Origin: Cranoglanis bouderius | Lineage: Eukaryota; Chordata; Actinopteri; Siluriformes; Cranoglanididae | NCBI GenBank assembly: GCA_023630585.1 | Contig: CM042539.1 | Span: 24,941,755 to 25,005,754, forward strand | Reading direction: 5' to 3' | DNA: 64,000 nucleotides | In this document: piece after piece, positions 11,991 to 25,920 of the stretch | Position numbering within the stretch: position 1 is the first letter of the stretch | How the letters are laid out: every line of letters begins with the position of its first letter | Made by a program: the position numbers and the translations under genes | The notes under the pieces: model-generated | What the model saw: the letters and a program-made list of their open reading frames with translations, nothing else | The model's database searches: none | Told to the model about the DNA's origin: nothing

Positions 11991-14614
11991 AAAATGCCAG
12001 TGTTAATTTTGTTGCCGCAAACTAATAGGAAAATGTTTATTACTGAATAATAATTCATCTTTCTGAAAATATGTCACGCAATGTAACAGCATTTTTCTCA
12101 ACAAATAAAAACAGACATATTGGGGAAATTTTAGCAAAGAAGACCAAAACCGTTCCATTTTGTAGTTTTTTATAACCATAAAAACTACAAGTGCATAACC
12201 TATCGTGTATTTTTGGGTAATGTATTTAAGATACTAACTAAAACTAATTCCAAATTGGCTGTCAAAATGAACACTGCTCCACCCAATCATTATTCCATCC
12301 ATCCGCCCATCCAAGGGGTTGGGTATTTTGTGTTTGAACCCCCTGATATATTTTAAGACCATTCCAAATGCTTATTTGTGGTGGTGAACATTATATATGT
12401 GCCAGATAACACTGTTTTGCACAGTAATTGTTCTATAATGATGTTCAGAAAAGGTCAACAAAGTCATAATTTCAATTCCTCCATATAGAGCTGCCCCAGA
12501 CGTCAAACAAACATGTCTCTTAGTTTGCTTAATCATATTTTACTGGCTACCAGCTGCTATGCTGAGAAACAAGATTAACCAAAGCAGAATCCCATTTCTG
12601 TTTCATGCCACTAGCCACTAGCTTCACTCTGAGCATAGAGATATTTAGGTTACAACTGATGAATTAGTGGAGGTTCCAAGAGAAGAAAAGGGTTAGATCT
12701 TTCTAGATTTTCCCTTACATCTAGCATGCTTTTGTCAGTGGAACTGTCATGAACGTATTTTATTTCTTATACCTATTACCATTATTAATGGCAAGATTTC
12801 TCACTGGTTGACAGTGAGATTGTGCCTTAAATAATTAAAATGACAAATTCTGAGTACCACCACCACTCCTGCTGCTGTCTGGCATCCACCCAAAATGCAT
12901 GAGCGTGTTTCACCTCACAATTAAATGTTGTACAGATCATGGAGTGATTTTATTTAGCATATTTCCTCACCACCCCCTGAAATTAATTCTTGCCTTACAC
13001 CATCGTATCCATACAAGTTTCTCTTTCTCCAAATGTTGGAATGTGACTGTAACCTGGCCTACTGTTAAGACAGCCTAATCAAACTCACTGAGTTGTAAAT
13101 GTTGCAGAGTCCTGCCTATTACCTTCCAGAAAACTACAGTACATTTGGTCCACTTGTCAAATAATCTGTATCTAGTCAGCCCTTGTCCTCATTTTGTCTC
13201 TATGTAATCTTCTAGACTAAATTACTTTGAATGCAGAGTGCGATACACATGTTGAACTTTTCACAGATCCTGAATTTGATCAAATATGTCAGGGGTGTAC
13301 AGTTTGTGATCACACCGCTCAGACAGAGAAAACCTATTTGTTATATCTACAATGTCATTTACAAAGCTCGGCTGCTGCAGCTCGGAATGAAAAAAACATA
13401 AATTCGCCACAGAGCATAGAGTCTCAGAGGACAGGTTGTTCTTTAAGCAATGATTGCTGGCTTACCATGTCTGACCGCTCCACTATAGATCACTGTTCGT
13501 TTGTTATTTGCCCGCCAAATACTGAACCGACTAATTTGTTGATCTTGTTCATTCCTAAAGGACTCATTTAGGTAGCATGAGCTTAACAGAGTCTGTTATA
13601 TTCCAGCAGAGCCACAGTTAATTAGATGAAGCAGTGCACATTGTTGAAAGAAAACAATAGTTTCACAGATAATTTGCAACTGTACTACTGCAGTTTGAGA
13701 AAAGAAAAAAAAAACAGGCAGGCTTATTTGCTATATACGAAGTATATGCAGGAATGGAATACAGAATGCAAGCATGTACTAGAAACTAGTTAAATAGGTC
13801 TAGTTGGTACACCAGGAAGGGGGCAAAACAGGTTGGCATAAACAGTATAATGTAATCCACACTCACAGGCCAGAGTCAAAACCAGAGAGACTTAGCACTA
13901 AGCAACTAGAAACAAAAACGAGCAAGAAAAACTCTGCTTTGAGTCAATTTATTCATATTTACTGCATCACTGCTGGGGTGCACTTATTTTGTGCACTGCT
14001 CAAATGGTGCTACGTTTCTGGACGCCCCATTCAAATTGCCTCTTTCCTCTGATGGCCTCCTGAAAATGGACTTTGAATGGACAATGTAATTCATTAATTT
14101 ATAGTTTCATATTTATATATTTAATATTGGCATTCCATAGTTTTTTCAAAGTGTCTTTACAGCCCAAAACAAATTGTAGTTAAATCAAACTGTAAACATT
14201 GTGCTTAAGTGCGATGTCAGAAGCGAGCATACCTAAGACACACCTCTCTTTTAGGCAAACTCTGTTTCATCAAAATACCCCCGTATATTATTTCCATTAC
14301 ATCCAGTATACAACCGATGCACAATACTTCCATACCAATTACCACAATGAATAGCTGTTTCTTTCAGCCTGCAAAAAAATAAAATAAAATAATTGTCAGA
14401 ATGATTACAAGAACTGCTAACTTTGTGTATAAAAATGTTTGAGTAAGTCCAATCAGTACTTAGCAGGTTATTGGTGTATTTGATACTGAAAGTCACTTCT
14501 AGTAATATTTTTGTGGTTTCAGATTTTCAGTGATTTATAATGGTCAAATTGTTTACATGACAGCCACGGTGATATGTTAGTAAGTGTTGTGCAATTTGAA
14601 TTAATTCCAGTGCC
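11991..14614. other. unique non-coding DNA
   Basis: No repeat family or gene was recognised. The ORF at 13227-13571 (114 codons, Cys/His present) shows no known motif and no neighbouring exon-like context. A short CCATCCATCCGCCCATCC tract sits near 12294. Confidence 0.5.
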
Positions 14615-14920
14615 TTATTCATCTTCAGAAATCACTTTATCCTGGTAAGGGTCATCGTGGATCCGGAGTCTATCCTGGGAACACTGGGCATTAGGTGGGA
14701 TTTCACCTCGGATGAGATTGCAGTGCACCACACACTCATTAACATCTAGAGGTAATTTAGAGTAGACGATTCGCCTATGTTTTTGGAAGATGGGAGGAAA
14801 CCAGAAAAACCCAAAGGACAATGTAGAACCATGAAGACATTCTTCACAGACAGTAGCCCAAGCTCAGGATTGAACCAGGGATGCTGGAGATGTGAGGCGG
14901 CAGCATTATTCGTTGTGCTG
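14615..14920 (-). mobile_element. tRNA-derived SINE, (GAAT)n-tail family, copy 1
   Basis: Read on the minus strand, the head carries GCCGCCTCACATCTCCAG and a B-box-like CTGGTTCAATCCTGAGC. The body has TTTCTGGTTTCCTCCCATC and ACTCCGGATCCACGATGAC, and it ends in GATGAATAA. It is related in the body to the (ATGG)n family but differs in head and tail. The ORFs on both strands are non-functional. Confidence 0.8.
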
Positions 14921-15130
14921 TTTTTTTTTTTCTTTGTTTGGTTTTGTTTTTTTTTGTGATTGATTGCGACCAAAAAATTTCTGGAGTTTTTTTGTGCTTT
15001 TTTGAAAAAACTCGAATTGGCGAAACTGCAATTGCACAAAATTTCATTCGCAGTGATGGTAGTTGGTAAATGAGACCTTTTACGTGTGCTCGTTCGACGC
15101 ACGTGAGTCTGGCTGAATGTATGTTAAAAA
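14921..15130. mobile_element. probable small TIR element fragment
   Basis: It is T-rich sequence with GATTGCGACCAAAAAATTTC and CTGCAATTGCACAAAATTTC. In style it resembles the element at 50478-50671 (Ala-poor, rich in GCA/TTGCA and TTTTTGTG), and it adjoins the SINE. Homology is suggested only by short shared motifs. Confidence 0.35.
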
Positions 15131-15649
15131 GAATGTGATTAAATGATGAAAGTAGAGGGCGAGAAAGGACAGATGTGGTTGCAGAGTGTATGGGTATGAC
15201 ACTTTTTATTACCGTGTTATCATCGGAAAGAGAAAATTCCACCAAGACCAAGCCATCTGAATTCTTCTTGCATAACAAGCTGCGAGTTTTGAAAAACTGC
15301 CCGAGTGCGTGGGTGGGTGGGCTGCTTTTGGTCAAGTGCAAACATTTTGGCCTTGAGAGGGAGAGACGATGTGTGCCAATGACAAGCCCTTATTAACGCC
15401 TCCGCCACATCAACCACATTATCACATAACACTTCATGCTGCATTCACGCTCACACATTATAAGACTTTGCAAAGAGCAAATACTTCCAGTACAGTTTTT
15501 AATGCACGCTTATATGTTTTCCTTAATGTCTAAGTCCCAATAGAGGAATCCCAGCTTCCATTTTAAATAGAAATTCGTTTGTTTCCCCCCAAAATTAGCT
15601 TAAAGCTGTTTAAAAAAAACAAACTAAAAACAATAAATGTAGTTGTTGA
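15131..15649. other. unique non-coding DNA
   Basis: ORFs overlap on both strands at 15175-15444 without domain or splice evidence. Nothing else was recognised. Confidence 0.45.
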
Positions 15650-16115
15650 CCTGGTGAGGCTTTCTGTAAAGAGATGTTTATTCAGCATCTTTGGAGGAAT
15701 CTCCAGTGTCAGCACTTTGTAACAGTCAATGCAAAAATATTAGACTTTCAGATTTTTCTGTAATACGACAAGCATAATTTTTTTTGTCATTAATTTCAAG
15801 ACAGAATAAAACAAAACAGGCCGGTGAGGAAACAGTGGTTTGTAATTGTGCTAATGTAACTGATAACAGGAACCAACTTGTTTTGTGGACATTCCACAAC
15901 ATACCTATCTGTACCTATAAATGGATAAAAATGCAACGTGTTATTGTTTAATGACTACAAATTGTAATCCTTGTCCTTATGTTCCTCTGTGATACAAGAT
16001 AAATAAATAAAACACTTCAGGGTGTGCTCTTTTAGGAAAATTATCCACTTTGGACTAACACTAACTCTGCATCGTGTTCTTGTCATTGATTATTTTCCTA
16101 TGGCAGCACACCCCC
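15650..16115 (+). mobile_element. family H repeat, 5' truncated
   Basis: It contains GGAATCTCCAGTGTCAGCA, AACCAACTTGTTTTGTGGAC and TATAAATGGATAAAAATG. It ends in the palindromic core: ATAAAACACTTCAGGGTGTG, and about 70 bp later GATTATTTTCCTATGGCAGC. Confidence 0.75.
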
Positions 16116-19100
16116 AATACAAAATTTTATCAGAAAGGAACTCTGAATGGTGTATGTCTACATGTCCATTCTTACATGTGATGTCTGGATACGGTACATT
16201 GTTTTTGTTACATCTTGCCATCTTTCATGCCAGCACCTGAGACTGCAGGGAATGCATCAACTAAGCTCAGCACTTTATTCCTTTAACCTGATCAAAAATA
16301 ATCTTTAAGTAATTTGCCCCATCTTTTTAAGGGCCTGGCAAAAACTCCCACACCTCCTCAATTTACCTTTTCAAGCCTCACTTTCTAAAGAGCTGTCTAT
16401 CTCTATAAATCTCTCCACATCATTTCCGAGCCACGCAGCCCTGTCAGTGCCCAGCGTTGAGCGGTGGAACAAAATGAGGAATGAAGGCGGGAAAATGTGG
16501 TAGTAAGTGGATAAAACAGGCTTCACAGAGCGCTTCTCAATGTGTCGCTGATTTGCAGACCTGGATGCAACAGTACCAACAGTTGCCTGTCGTCATTATG
16601 CCTCTTTGCATCTGATTAATCGCTGTAATTCTGATAATTGAGAGTCACCCTTGGAAACTGTCGGCCAGGGCATGGGCAGTCCTGACTGAGTGCTGTTGGT
16701 TTTCTATTTCTGTCCCTTCTCCCACCCTGTGCTTCAATAAACTCTCACCTTCGATAAATGACAACCAAACTACACCAAGCACCATGGGAGCAATTGGCCT
16801 AATAAAACAATTAACTAATTAAGTGCTCATTTGGAGATGTAATTGGCTACATGGCCCGCTCGTTTGTATAAACAATCAGTTCCTGGTCGTCTTTAAAGCT
16901 CAGTGTCTCACTGCTATGCATCAGAATACACACAGGCGTATGGTTTCCACATAAGGTCATTCATTCGCTTTAATGGAAGCGCAGCCGTCAGGCGGGTGTG
17001 TACCGATTCGATTTGGCTCACTGCAGTTGAAAAGGGTGCTCTGTCGGTTGCTGCCCGTCACTTCTATGACTTTTTAATGAAATCTGATCATCGCATACAC
17101 ATGAATATAAATGCTCACGTCCTCAAACGTCAATCTGTCTCATGCTGTCAGTGACAGCGCTTGGGCTCAAACACCCTTACTGATCAAAAGGCTCATTGAA
17201 TCCATTTAGTGCTTCTCAATCATTTATGCACTTTTAGCTATGCACATTTTACTGTACCGCTCCAAATTTACCTAATTCGACCAAATAGCTTATTAACAAG
17301 CCCATCGTGAGATTAAATTGAGTGTGTTCAAGTAGGAATAGGATAGAGAAACACTAAATTACTTGTTGTTCTGAACTAGACACCTTATTCAAAGTTATTC
17401 AAAGCAGAAAAGTTATGTCATTATTTACACAGGGAAAGTTATGTGTATTGTCGAGTATGTAGCTTAAAGTCAATTTTCTAGGCTCAGTGTTCACATTTTG
17501 CAAATTAACTGAGTGTAGTTCATGTCTCTGAGGTTGCCTGATTTTTCCTGAGTAGAGAAAGATGGGTTTTTACTTCCAAGATGGGTTTTTTACAACAGTG
17601 TCTAAACCATCGCCTTTAAATGCAAGCACTTGCTTTTATGCCCCCAAAGAGAAAACAAATTAAATCAGGTCTAGAAAATGTGGACTGAAGAAGGAAATGC
17701 AGTATTTTTTCTTTGCTGTCAAATGTAATATGTATCATAAAAGCTAAGATTATTTAAAAATGAATGATGTATGAATGATACAAGAGCAAGCATTGAAATA
17801 AACATCTAATAGGAGTCTAGTGTATTGCCAAAACATTTCCACATGAATAGTCCTAACTATTCATTCATTATATCCTAAAAGTCCTTGTAATTATCACATT
17901 AATCACCGCAAAGGTTCCACCTTCATTATTCAGCAGCTTATAAAATAGCACTTGATCCAGCACATCCTATTATTTGCTCAAAGTTAATTGTGCACACAAC
18001 TTAATGAAGCCATGAGGCCCTAAATCAACATCATGAAATTGTAATGTGTGGGTTTGATGTAGGATTTTTTTTTTTTTTTTTTTTAGCATTTTAATATTTT
18101 GAGTTAATAAAATAATGACAATGTTTTGGTACAAGTTAAAGAAACATGGCCACGGTTTGAAGGATAAGCTGACTGAGCATTCATCTGCTATGCTTACAGT
18201 TCACTTTAAGTTAATTCTTATCGTTACTATATCCATAAAATGAGATGTGGCAGATTAAAATGGCGTCTCCTCCGATGTTCTCTGTGCGAAAAAAAAAAAT
18301 TGTGGTTTTGTGGACTTTAAAGGGATGACACTGTTAATTAATTAATAGTGTTAAATTTGTGTATTTAATATTGGCCTCAAATAGCGTTGCATAGTTGTTT
18401 TGAGTGTATTTCCAGCCCAAAAGATAAATTTCAGTGTGACATCTTGTGGTTAGGTCAACCCGTCAGACAGTGGTGCTGTACTTGCTCAAGTCGATATCGC
18501 ACAAGAAAAATGAGCTTAATTTCAAGGTCAGAATCACGAGTAACCAAGACATGCCTCTGTTCTCGGTAAACTCCACCCTTCTGAGTAGTGCTTAAGTGTG
18601 TATTTATGCCTGAGGTCTGAATACCTCACTACACGCTCTTATTTTAACGCTGAATATGCCCCCTAGAATATTTCAGACTGATGAAAAGAATAGCAAGCAG
18701 CCCCCCGCACAACATGCAATAGTCAATGTTTCCCAACATGCTCTGAATGTCTTCTCTCAAGTCAAGAAAAATTGACCCTTTAATGATTCATTCACATCAA
18801 TAATGGAAGAATATTGGACAAAAGTGCAGGTTGTGCAATGAATACTGATCTCCACTTGTCTCAGAAGCCTGGCCTGATCTGAATGCCTGATTGGGAGTTG
18901 AGAAACAATCTATATTCCAAAAAAACACAAATACCAAGCTTGTGTAAGGACCCTGATGGACGTCTCATGATATGCCTGATGTAAATCCTCCAAGCTGAAT
19001 GCACTAGGAGAGTGTGTGTGAGGAGGGTTAAGGCTTGGAATGTGGAGAGATGATGGAGAAAAAAGGAGGTGAGAAGAGAAAACGACACACAGGAGATGGG

Positions 19101-19924
19101 GAGGGAAATGAGGAAATTGGTGCTTGTGAAAATGGCAGGCTGTTGGTGCAATTGAAAGAGGGTTCGATAGTCGAGGGGATGAAAAAATGATGGGGAGAGA
19201 TGCAGTGTGAGGTTTCAGAAACTCTTGGAAAGAGAGGAAAAGGGACTGAAGTGCATAATCTTGACTCTGATTTTCAGTGGGACGCGTGGTCAAAACAACT
19301 GAAAATTCGCTTCTCTTAACTTTCTCAACAATTTTTCCTCCATTTTTTTCCCCCCCCTTTTTTTTTTTTTGCACACAGTCAGCGGGTTTGCGCCCAGACC
19401 GCAGGGATTGGATCGATGTGAGTTTCTACAGCCAGAACACTCCCCTTCATCTCTGTCACACTGATACGGTAATGATAGACCAGAAGGCCGAGGGTGTGTG
19501 TGTGTATGTGTGTGCGTGTGTGTGCATGCGTGGGAGGGGGAGTTGCATAGCTGGCAAACTCATTGCAGATGCATTATAGCTGTACGCTCTTGCGTACCGG
19601 ATGAAAAAAGTAAAACGTATTAATCATAGCGCCTGAGTGCGGTGCATCCATCACCAGAGCTCCATCTGAGGAGAGATGTGAGGGTAATGATTAACAAAAC
19701 TCATCACCCTCTTTTCCATCCCCTTTGAATTCATTTTATTATGTGATATCAATTTGGTGATATTTTAATTCCATCAGCGGCTGCTGAGAAAATCTTTTGA
19801 CGATTTCCGTGCAATGAAAGATGTCCCTAGCTAATTTGAGTTTAGAACCGTAGGGGAATGTCTTCAAATATAATTATTTTATATTGCATTAATGAGGCTA
19901 TTAGGAGAGGTGATTGGTGTATAG
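16116..19924. other. unique non-coding DNA
   Basis: No gene was recognised. Poly-T runs occur at about 18063-18084 and 19345-19371, and an impure TG tract at about 19494-19530. The stretch 16540-16870 is repeat-free, with CTGATTAATCGC and TAATTGGCT motifs. The reverse ORFs at 18861-19374 overlap one another in two frames and run into homopolymers, so I reject them as genes. Confidence 0.5.
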
Positions 19925-20600
19925 GAGTAAAACATGACAGGGCATGTTGTTATAGGAAATAAATCAACAATGGGGTGGTGTGATGCAGCCCAGCATGAAG
20001 CCACCTTGAAGTTGACTGTTTTCCAATGATGGCACATCCCGAAGTGTATTATTTCTCTTACATTGCAGCAATTTGCCAACGCTAACCATTTTGTATTTCC
20101 AAAAAAACCACAATTTTTCCATTTATAGTTATATTTAATGTTGTGATACGTCCACAAAACAAGTTAGCTCCAGTTATCACTTATGTAGCAACTATAAACA
20201 GTCATTCCCTCACCAGCTTCTCTAAGACAAATTCATCTCGTCAGCCACAAAGCCCTCCATCCTGAAGATTTCCCATGTTGGAAAGTTCCAGCTTTACCTC
20301 TGACACTGGAGACTCCTTCCAAAATGTTAACTAAATGTAAACATCTCCTCATAGATTGCCATATGAACAATTTTTTAAATCCTTTTATCTGCCAAGTTCT
20401 TTAAAATCATTGTTACTCCAGAAACAATAATGTGTTAGAACAAGTGCATTAATATAAACCTGTGATTTGAATTATAGCTGGAACTACTGCCAGGTGATAT
20501 AGAAAAGGAATCAAGAACTTCTGACCAATCAGAATCAGGCATTTGACTGCTCTCGATGCTATAAAGCAAAAATATTCTACTGGTTAACATGGTTTGTTGC
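19925..20600 (-). mobile_element. family H repeat
   Basis: The core is at the left (GTTGTTATAGGAAATAAATC, and CTTGAAGTTGACTGTTTTCC). The body follows: CAAAACAAGTTAGCTCCAG, CACTGGAGACTCCTTCC, TTGAATTATAGCTGGAAC. The distal end is TCTGACCAATCAGAATCAGG. This is one of the more complete copies in this orientation. Confidence 0.75.
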
Positions 20601-21756
20601 TATGCAGCTTGATTTTTGTTGTGTTCCTGTTCTTAAACCAGGTATCCAATTATTTTATTCACAATGCAAACGCTTTCCAACCATCAAGACAAAAATAATC
20701 AAATATTTTACAAACCAGAGGATGACAAATTCAAGGCATTAGAGTAATAACTGGAATCTGCAGATCATCCCCTTTTTCCCAGCTAAAATTCATTACAGCA
20801 TACAGAGTTGAGTACTGCTCTCACTACACACAAGTTCAATTAGTAAAAGCAGGAATCCTTGACATAAGGTCATGTGCTTACACAAGGCTTCAGAAAAAAA
20901 AAAGAGCACTGGCTTTCTGAGAGGTAATATAAAATTCCTCTGTACCTTTGTAAATGAATTCAACCTGTTCAATTATGAAAGATTGGGAGAGTTTCTTTTA
21001 TGCAAGTCTGTCATCAGACATTTTGTGAAACACATGTGGATGAAAATTCCACCTTAGAAACCTTTCTTAAAGGCTGCATGGAGATTTCTTGCTAAAGATG
21101 AAGGAGGTTGGGGTGGTGGGGTTGTCTCAAGTGGCCTCAGTGCCCTTGAGCAAGGTCGTCACCACTCAAACAGATCCAGAATCATTAATATGTGTGAAAA
21201 ATGCTTTTTGTACATGCTGCTTTACCAATGACACCATCATGGCCATGAAGCAGGACCACAACCAGGTGTGCAGAATTCTGCATTGTTGCACACAATAGCC
21301 AAGCAAAATGAGGGCCATCTGACCCCCCTCATTAGCCTCCTAATATATTTTTATTTGGCCAGCAATTTGCTGCTGTAAAAAGGGAGGAGAGGAGAACAAA
21401 AATAAAGTGCTGCATTGTGAGGTCTATTTTTGCCTCTTTGCTGTTTTGTGCAAGGCCAGGTGGCAAAAACTGAGTGCTATACGTTATCCTACAACAGCAG
21501 GCTCTCTTGAGCTTACGTTGATTCCAACAGCAAAAAAATAGCTTTTGCCACGATTAGTCTTGCTGAAATTTGAAATCTACAGATCTATGACATATAATGA
21601 CTTTTGAATGCAATGCGGCCAGGGTTCCTATAAAAGAAGTTGTTGGCAAAAACACTATCTCAAATATAGTTGATATGCCTGCTTCTTTAGTTTTTGCATC
21701 CTAACCCCCAAAATTCCTTTTCATAGCCAAATCCTTATGCATTTCCAAAAAATTCC
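20601..21756. other. unique non-coding DNA
   Basis: Nothing recognised. The ORFs at 20872-21057 and 21089-21298 have no domains. Confidence 0.45.
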
Positions 21757-22040
21757 AAATGTCTCGGTGGAGTTTCCCAATTTATCCCCATGTCCACATA
21801 GATTTTCTCTGGGTTTCCTGGTTTCTTCCCATCTTCCAAAAACATGACATTAGGTGGATTGTTCATGCTAAACTGCCCATAGGTGTGATTGAGTGTGTGT
21901 GTGTGTGTGGGGTGCCTACAATGGACTGGTGTCCCATCCACTGTGTATTCCCACCTCATACCCAATGTTTCTGGCACAGGTTCTGGATCCATAATGATCC
22001 TGAACAGGATAAAGCACTTACTGCAGATGAATGAATGAAA
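21757..22040 (+). mobile_element. tRNA-derived SINE, (GAAT)n-tail family, copy 2, 5' truncated
   Basis: It has GGGTTTCCTGGTTTCTTCCC, then AATGGACTGGTGTCCCATCC, then GGATCCATAATGATCCTGAA, and ends in GATGAATGAATGAA. The tRNA-like head is missing. The complementary ORFs on both strands are artefacts. Confidence 0.85.
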
Positions 22041-22894
22041 TGTTGTCCCTAGATGGCAAGGTGATATCATTCCAGTTGTCCAAGTTGTTCCAGTTGTTAT
22101 GTTTATAGATTATAGTAAGTCACACTGTGTCCTAAACCATATCGGCAAGTTGTAAAAAAAATTTTCGAAATTATTTGAAATTGTCCATAACATCAATGGG
22201 GTAAGAAACCTATAAGACCTTTTCCAGATCTGCCTTGACCATACCCCTGATTGTTGTTAGCAACTGTCCCTCCTGATTAGACTTGTTGTGTCTAGTTTCT
22301 CTCATCTTGTCTTGCTTAGATGTAATAATTGTAAACATGTTATTGTTTGAGTCTTCTTGTTAAAGTGTTTAGTATGTATTCTAGTTTTCTATTGTAGTTC
22401 TTTGTTTCTGATTGATCGCTCCTCACTCTTTGTGTTACTAGTTTTGTGTTAAGTCGTGTCATTTCTGCTTTTTTAGCCAACATATGATAGGAAAGTATCG
22501 ACACACACCATTTTCACCTTGCTGTGGAGTGACTGATGGACTCGTCCTATACTGTCAGAAATAAAGATACCTTTTCGTGCCTGTAACTTTGAAACATGTA
22601 TATATTGTAGAAAACTGGATCGTAACCACTGCTGTACCTTTAGTTAACTTTCATTCTGATGAGCTTTATGTACCTTCTATTATGGGTGGTTCCACATGGA
22701 TACTTTGCACCATTTTATGCCCAAGTCTCATCCTTGCTTCAGTGAAAACACCTCACCTAAATACCACAGTTTTGTACCTAAGAACTGCTGCTGTAATCGT
22801 AAAGACTGTCATCCAAGGTCTCATTCACAATATGCTCATACTAAACATCCTTTCAACAGTACTTTCTTTACTCTTCTACACCTGTATACTGTAA
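22041..22894. other. non-coding DNA, nothing recognised
   Basis: Forward ORFs at 22577-22894 and 22696-23034 overlap in different frames and run into the repeat that follows. No domain was seen. Confidence 0.4.
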
Positions 22895-23085
22895 TGATTT
22901 GTAATCACACTACCCACTGTCACCCAGAAGAAGATCCCTTTGTAGTCTGGGTCCTCTCAAGATTTCTTCCTCATCACTGTCATCTCTGGTTTGCTCTAAA
23001 TCTACATCTGGATTTTTTTTTTCTTGTAAAGTAGCTTTGTTGCAACATCTGTTGTGAAAAGCAACACTACATGCAGGTACAAAAG
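22895..23085 (+). repeat. interspersed repeat of a type common in fishes
   Basis: CACTGTCACCCAGAAGAAG, TCTGGGTCCTCTCAAGATTT, CTTCCTCATCACTG and GTAAAGTAGCTTTGTTGCAA recall a widespread teleost repeat (consensus idea: GGTTCCTCTCAAGGTTTCTT). The class is uncertain, and the call rests on memory of the motif. Confidence 0.45.
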
Positions 23086-23795
23086 ATTTACTCGAGGGTA
23101 CTACCCCAGCAACAAGGAAAGGTACAGTTTAGTACCTCTCTTTCTGGCAGCCACAACAGATGAGACCACATCCCAGAGTAGAGCTTTCAGCTGGGCCTTT
23201 ATATACAATTGGTTGCTTTTGGCTCTCTTTTGACCCAGATTCCAAATGCCACGAAAACATAACACATGACTGCTTGGGTTACTTTTGGCCCACAGTAAAA
23301 ATGCCACAGCCATACCTGACCCCTGTGTGTCTAAACTCAACCATGTATGGCCCAGAATCATGTTGTATTTGGGCTGTTTGTGTTTTGACCTTGATTATGG
23401 CCCTGCTTATCTGTCTGTTTGAGCCTTGACCCCTGTGATGGGTGATGTTACCGAATAAAAAGACTCTGCAATTACATCCAGGTGCCTTTTGACTTGAATT
23501 CGATACCAGTGGTCTGTCAGTGGACGTTCAAGTGGCCATTGTGCTTTCTGACCTTGGATACTGGCAGCATAAGCCGGACTAAATCATGTCCGTTCTTTCT
23601 CTTTGTACTTTTGGACCTGCAGCTTTCAAACTAGAGCACTAGAGTGTAACGATATTAAAGAGATCCAAGACACTTCCATGGGGCTTGCTGAAAGGGTGCA
23701 ATGCAATGCCGCTACTATCTGTATTCAAATTTGACCCGGAAGTGGGCGTGGTTTGACCTGGAAGGTTTTTTTTATTGATATTATATGCAATATAG
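23086..23795. other. non-coding DNA, nothing recognised
   Basis: ORFs on both strands at 23101-23429 are complementary and lack known motifs. Confidence 0.4.
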
Positions 23796-24268
<473 letters not shown>

Positions 24269-24274
24269 TATATA

Positions 24275-25904
<1,630 letters not shown>

Positions 25905-25920
25905 TACTGTGCAAAAGTCT

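Noticed and set aside
11409..11991. Long Pro/Ser/His-rich forward ORFs
   Set aside because: They lie within the CATC-rich array, overlap in more than one frame and reflect tandem composition, not a protein.
14844..15341. 165-codon reverse ORF
   Set aside because: It runs from the SINE through T-rich sequence into unique DNA in one frame. Its composition follows these pieces, and no domain is visible.
18910..19374. 154-codon reverse ORF
   Set aside because: It begins in a poly-Lys run from a poly-T tract and overlaps another ORF in a different frame. There are no motifs.
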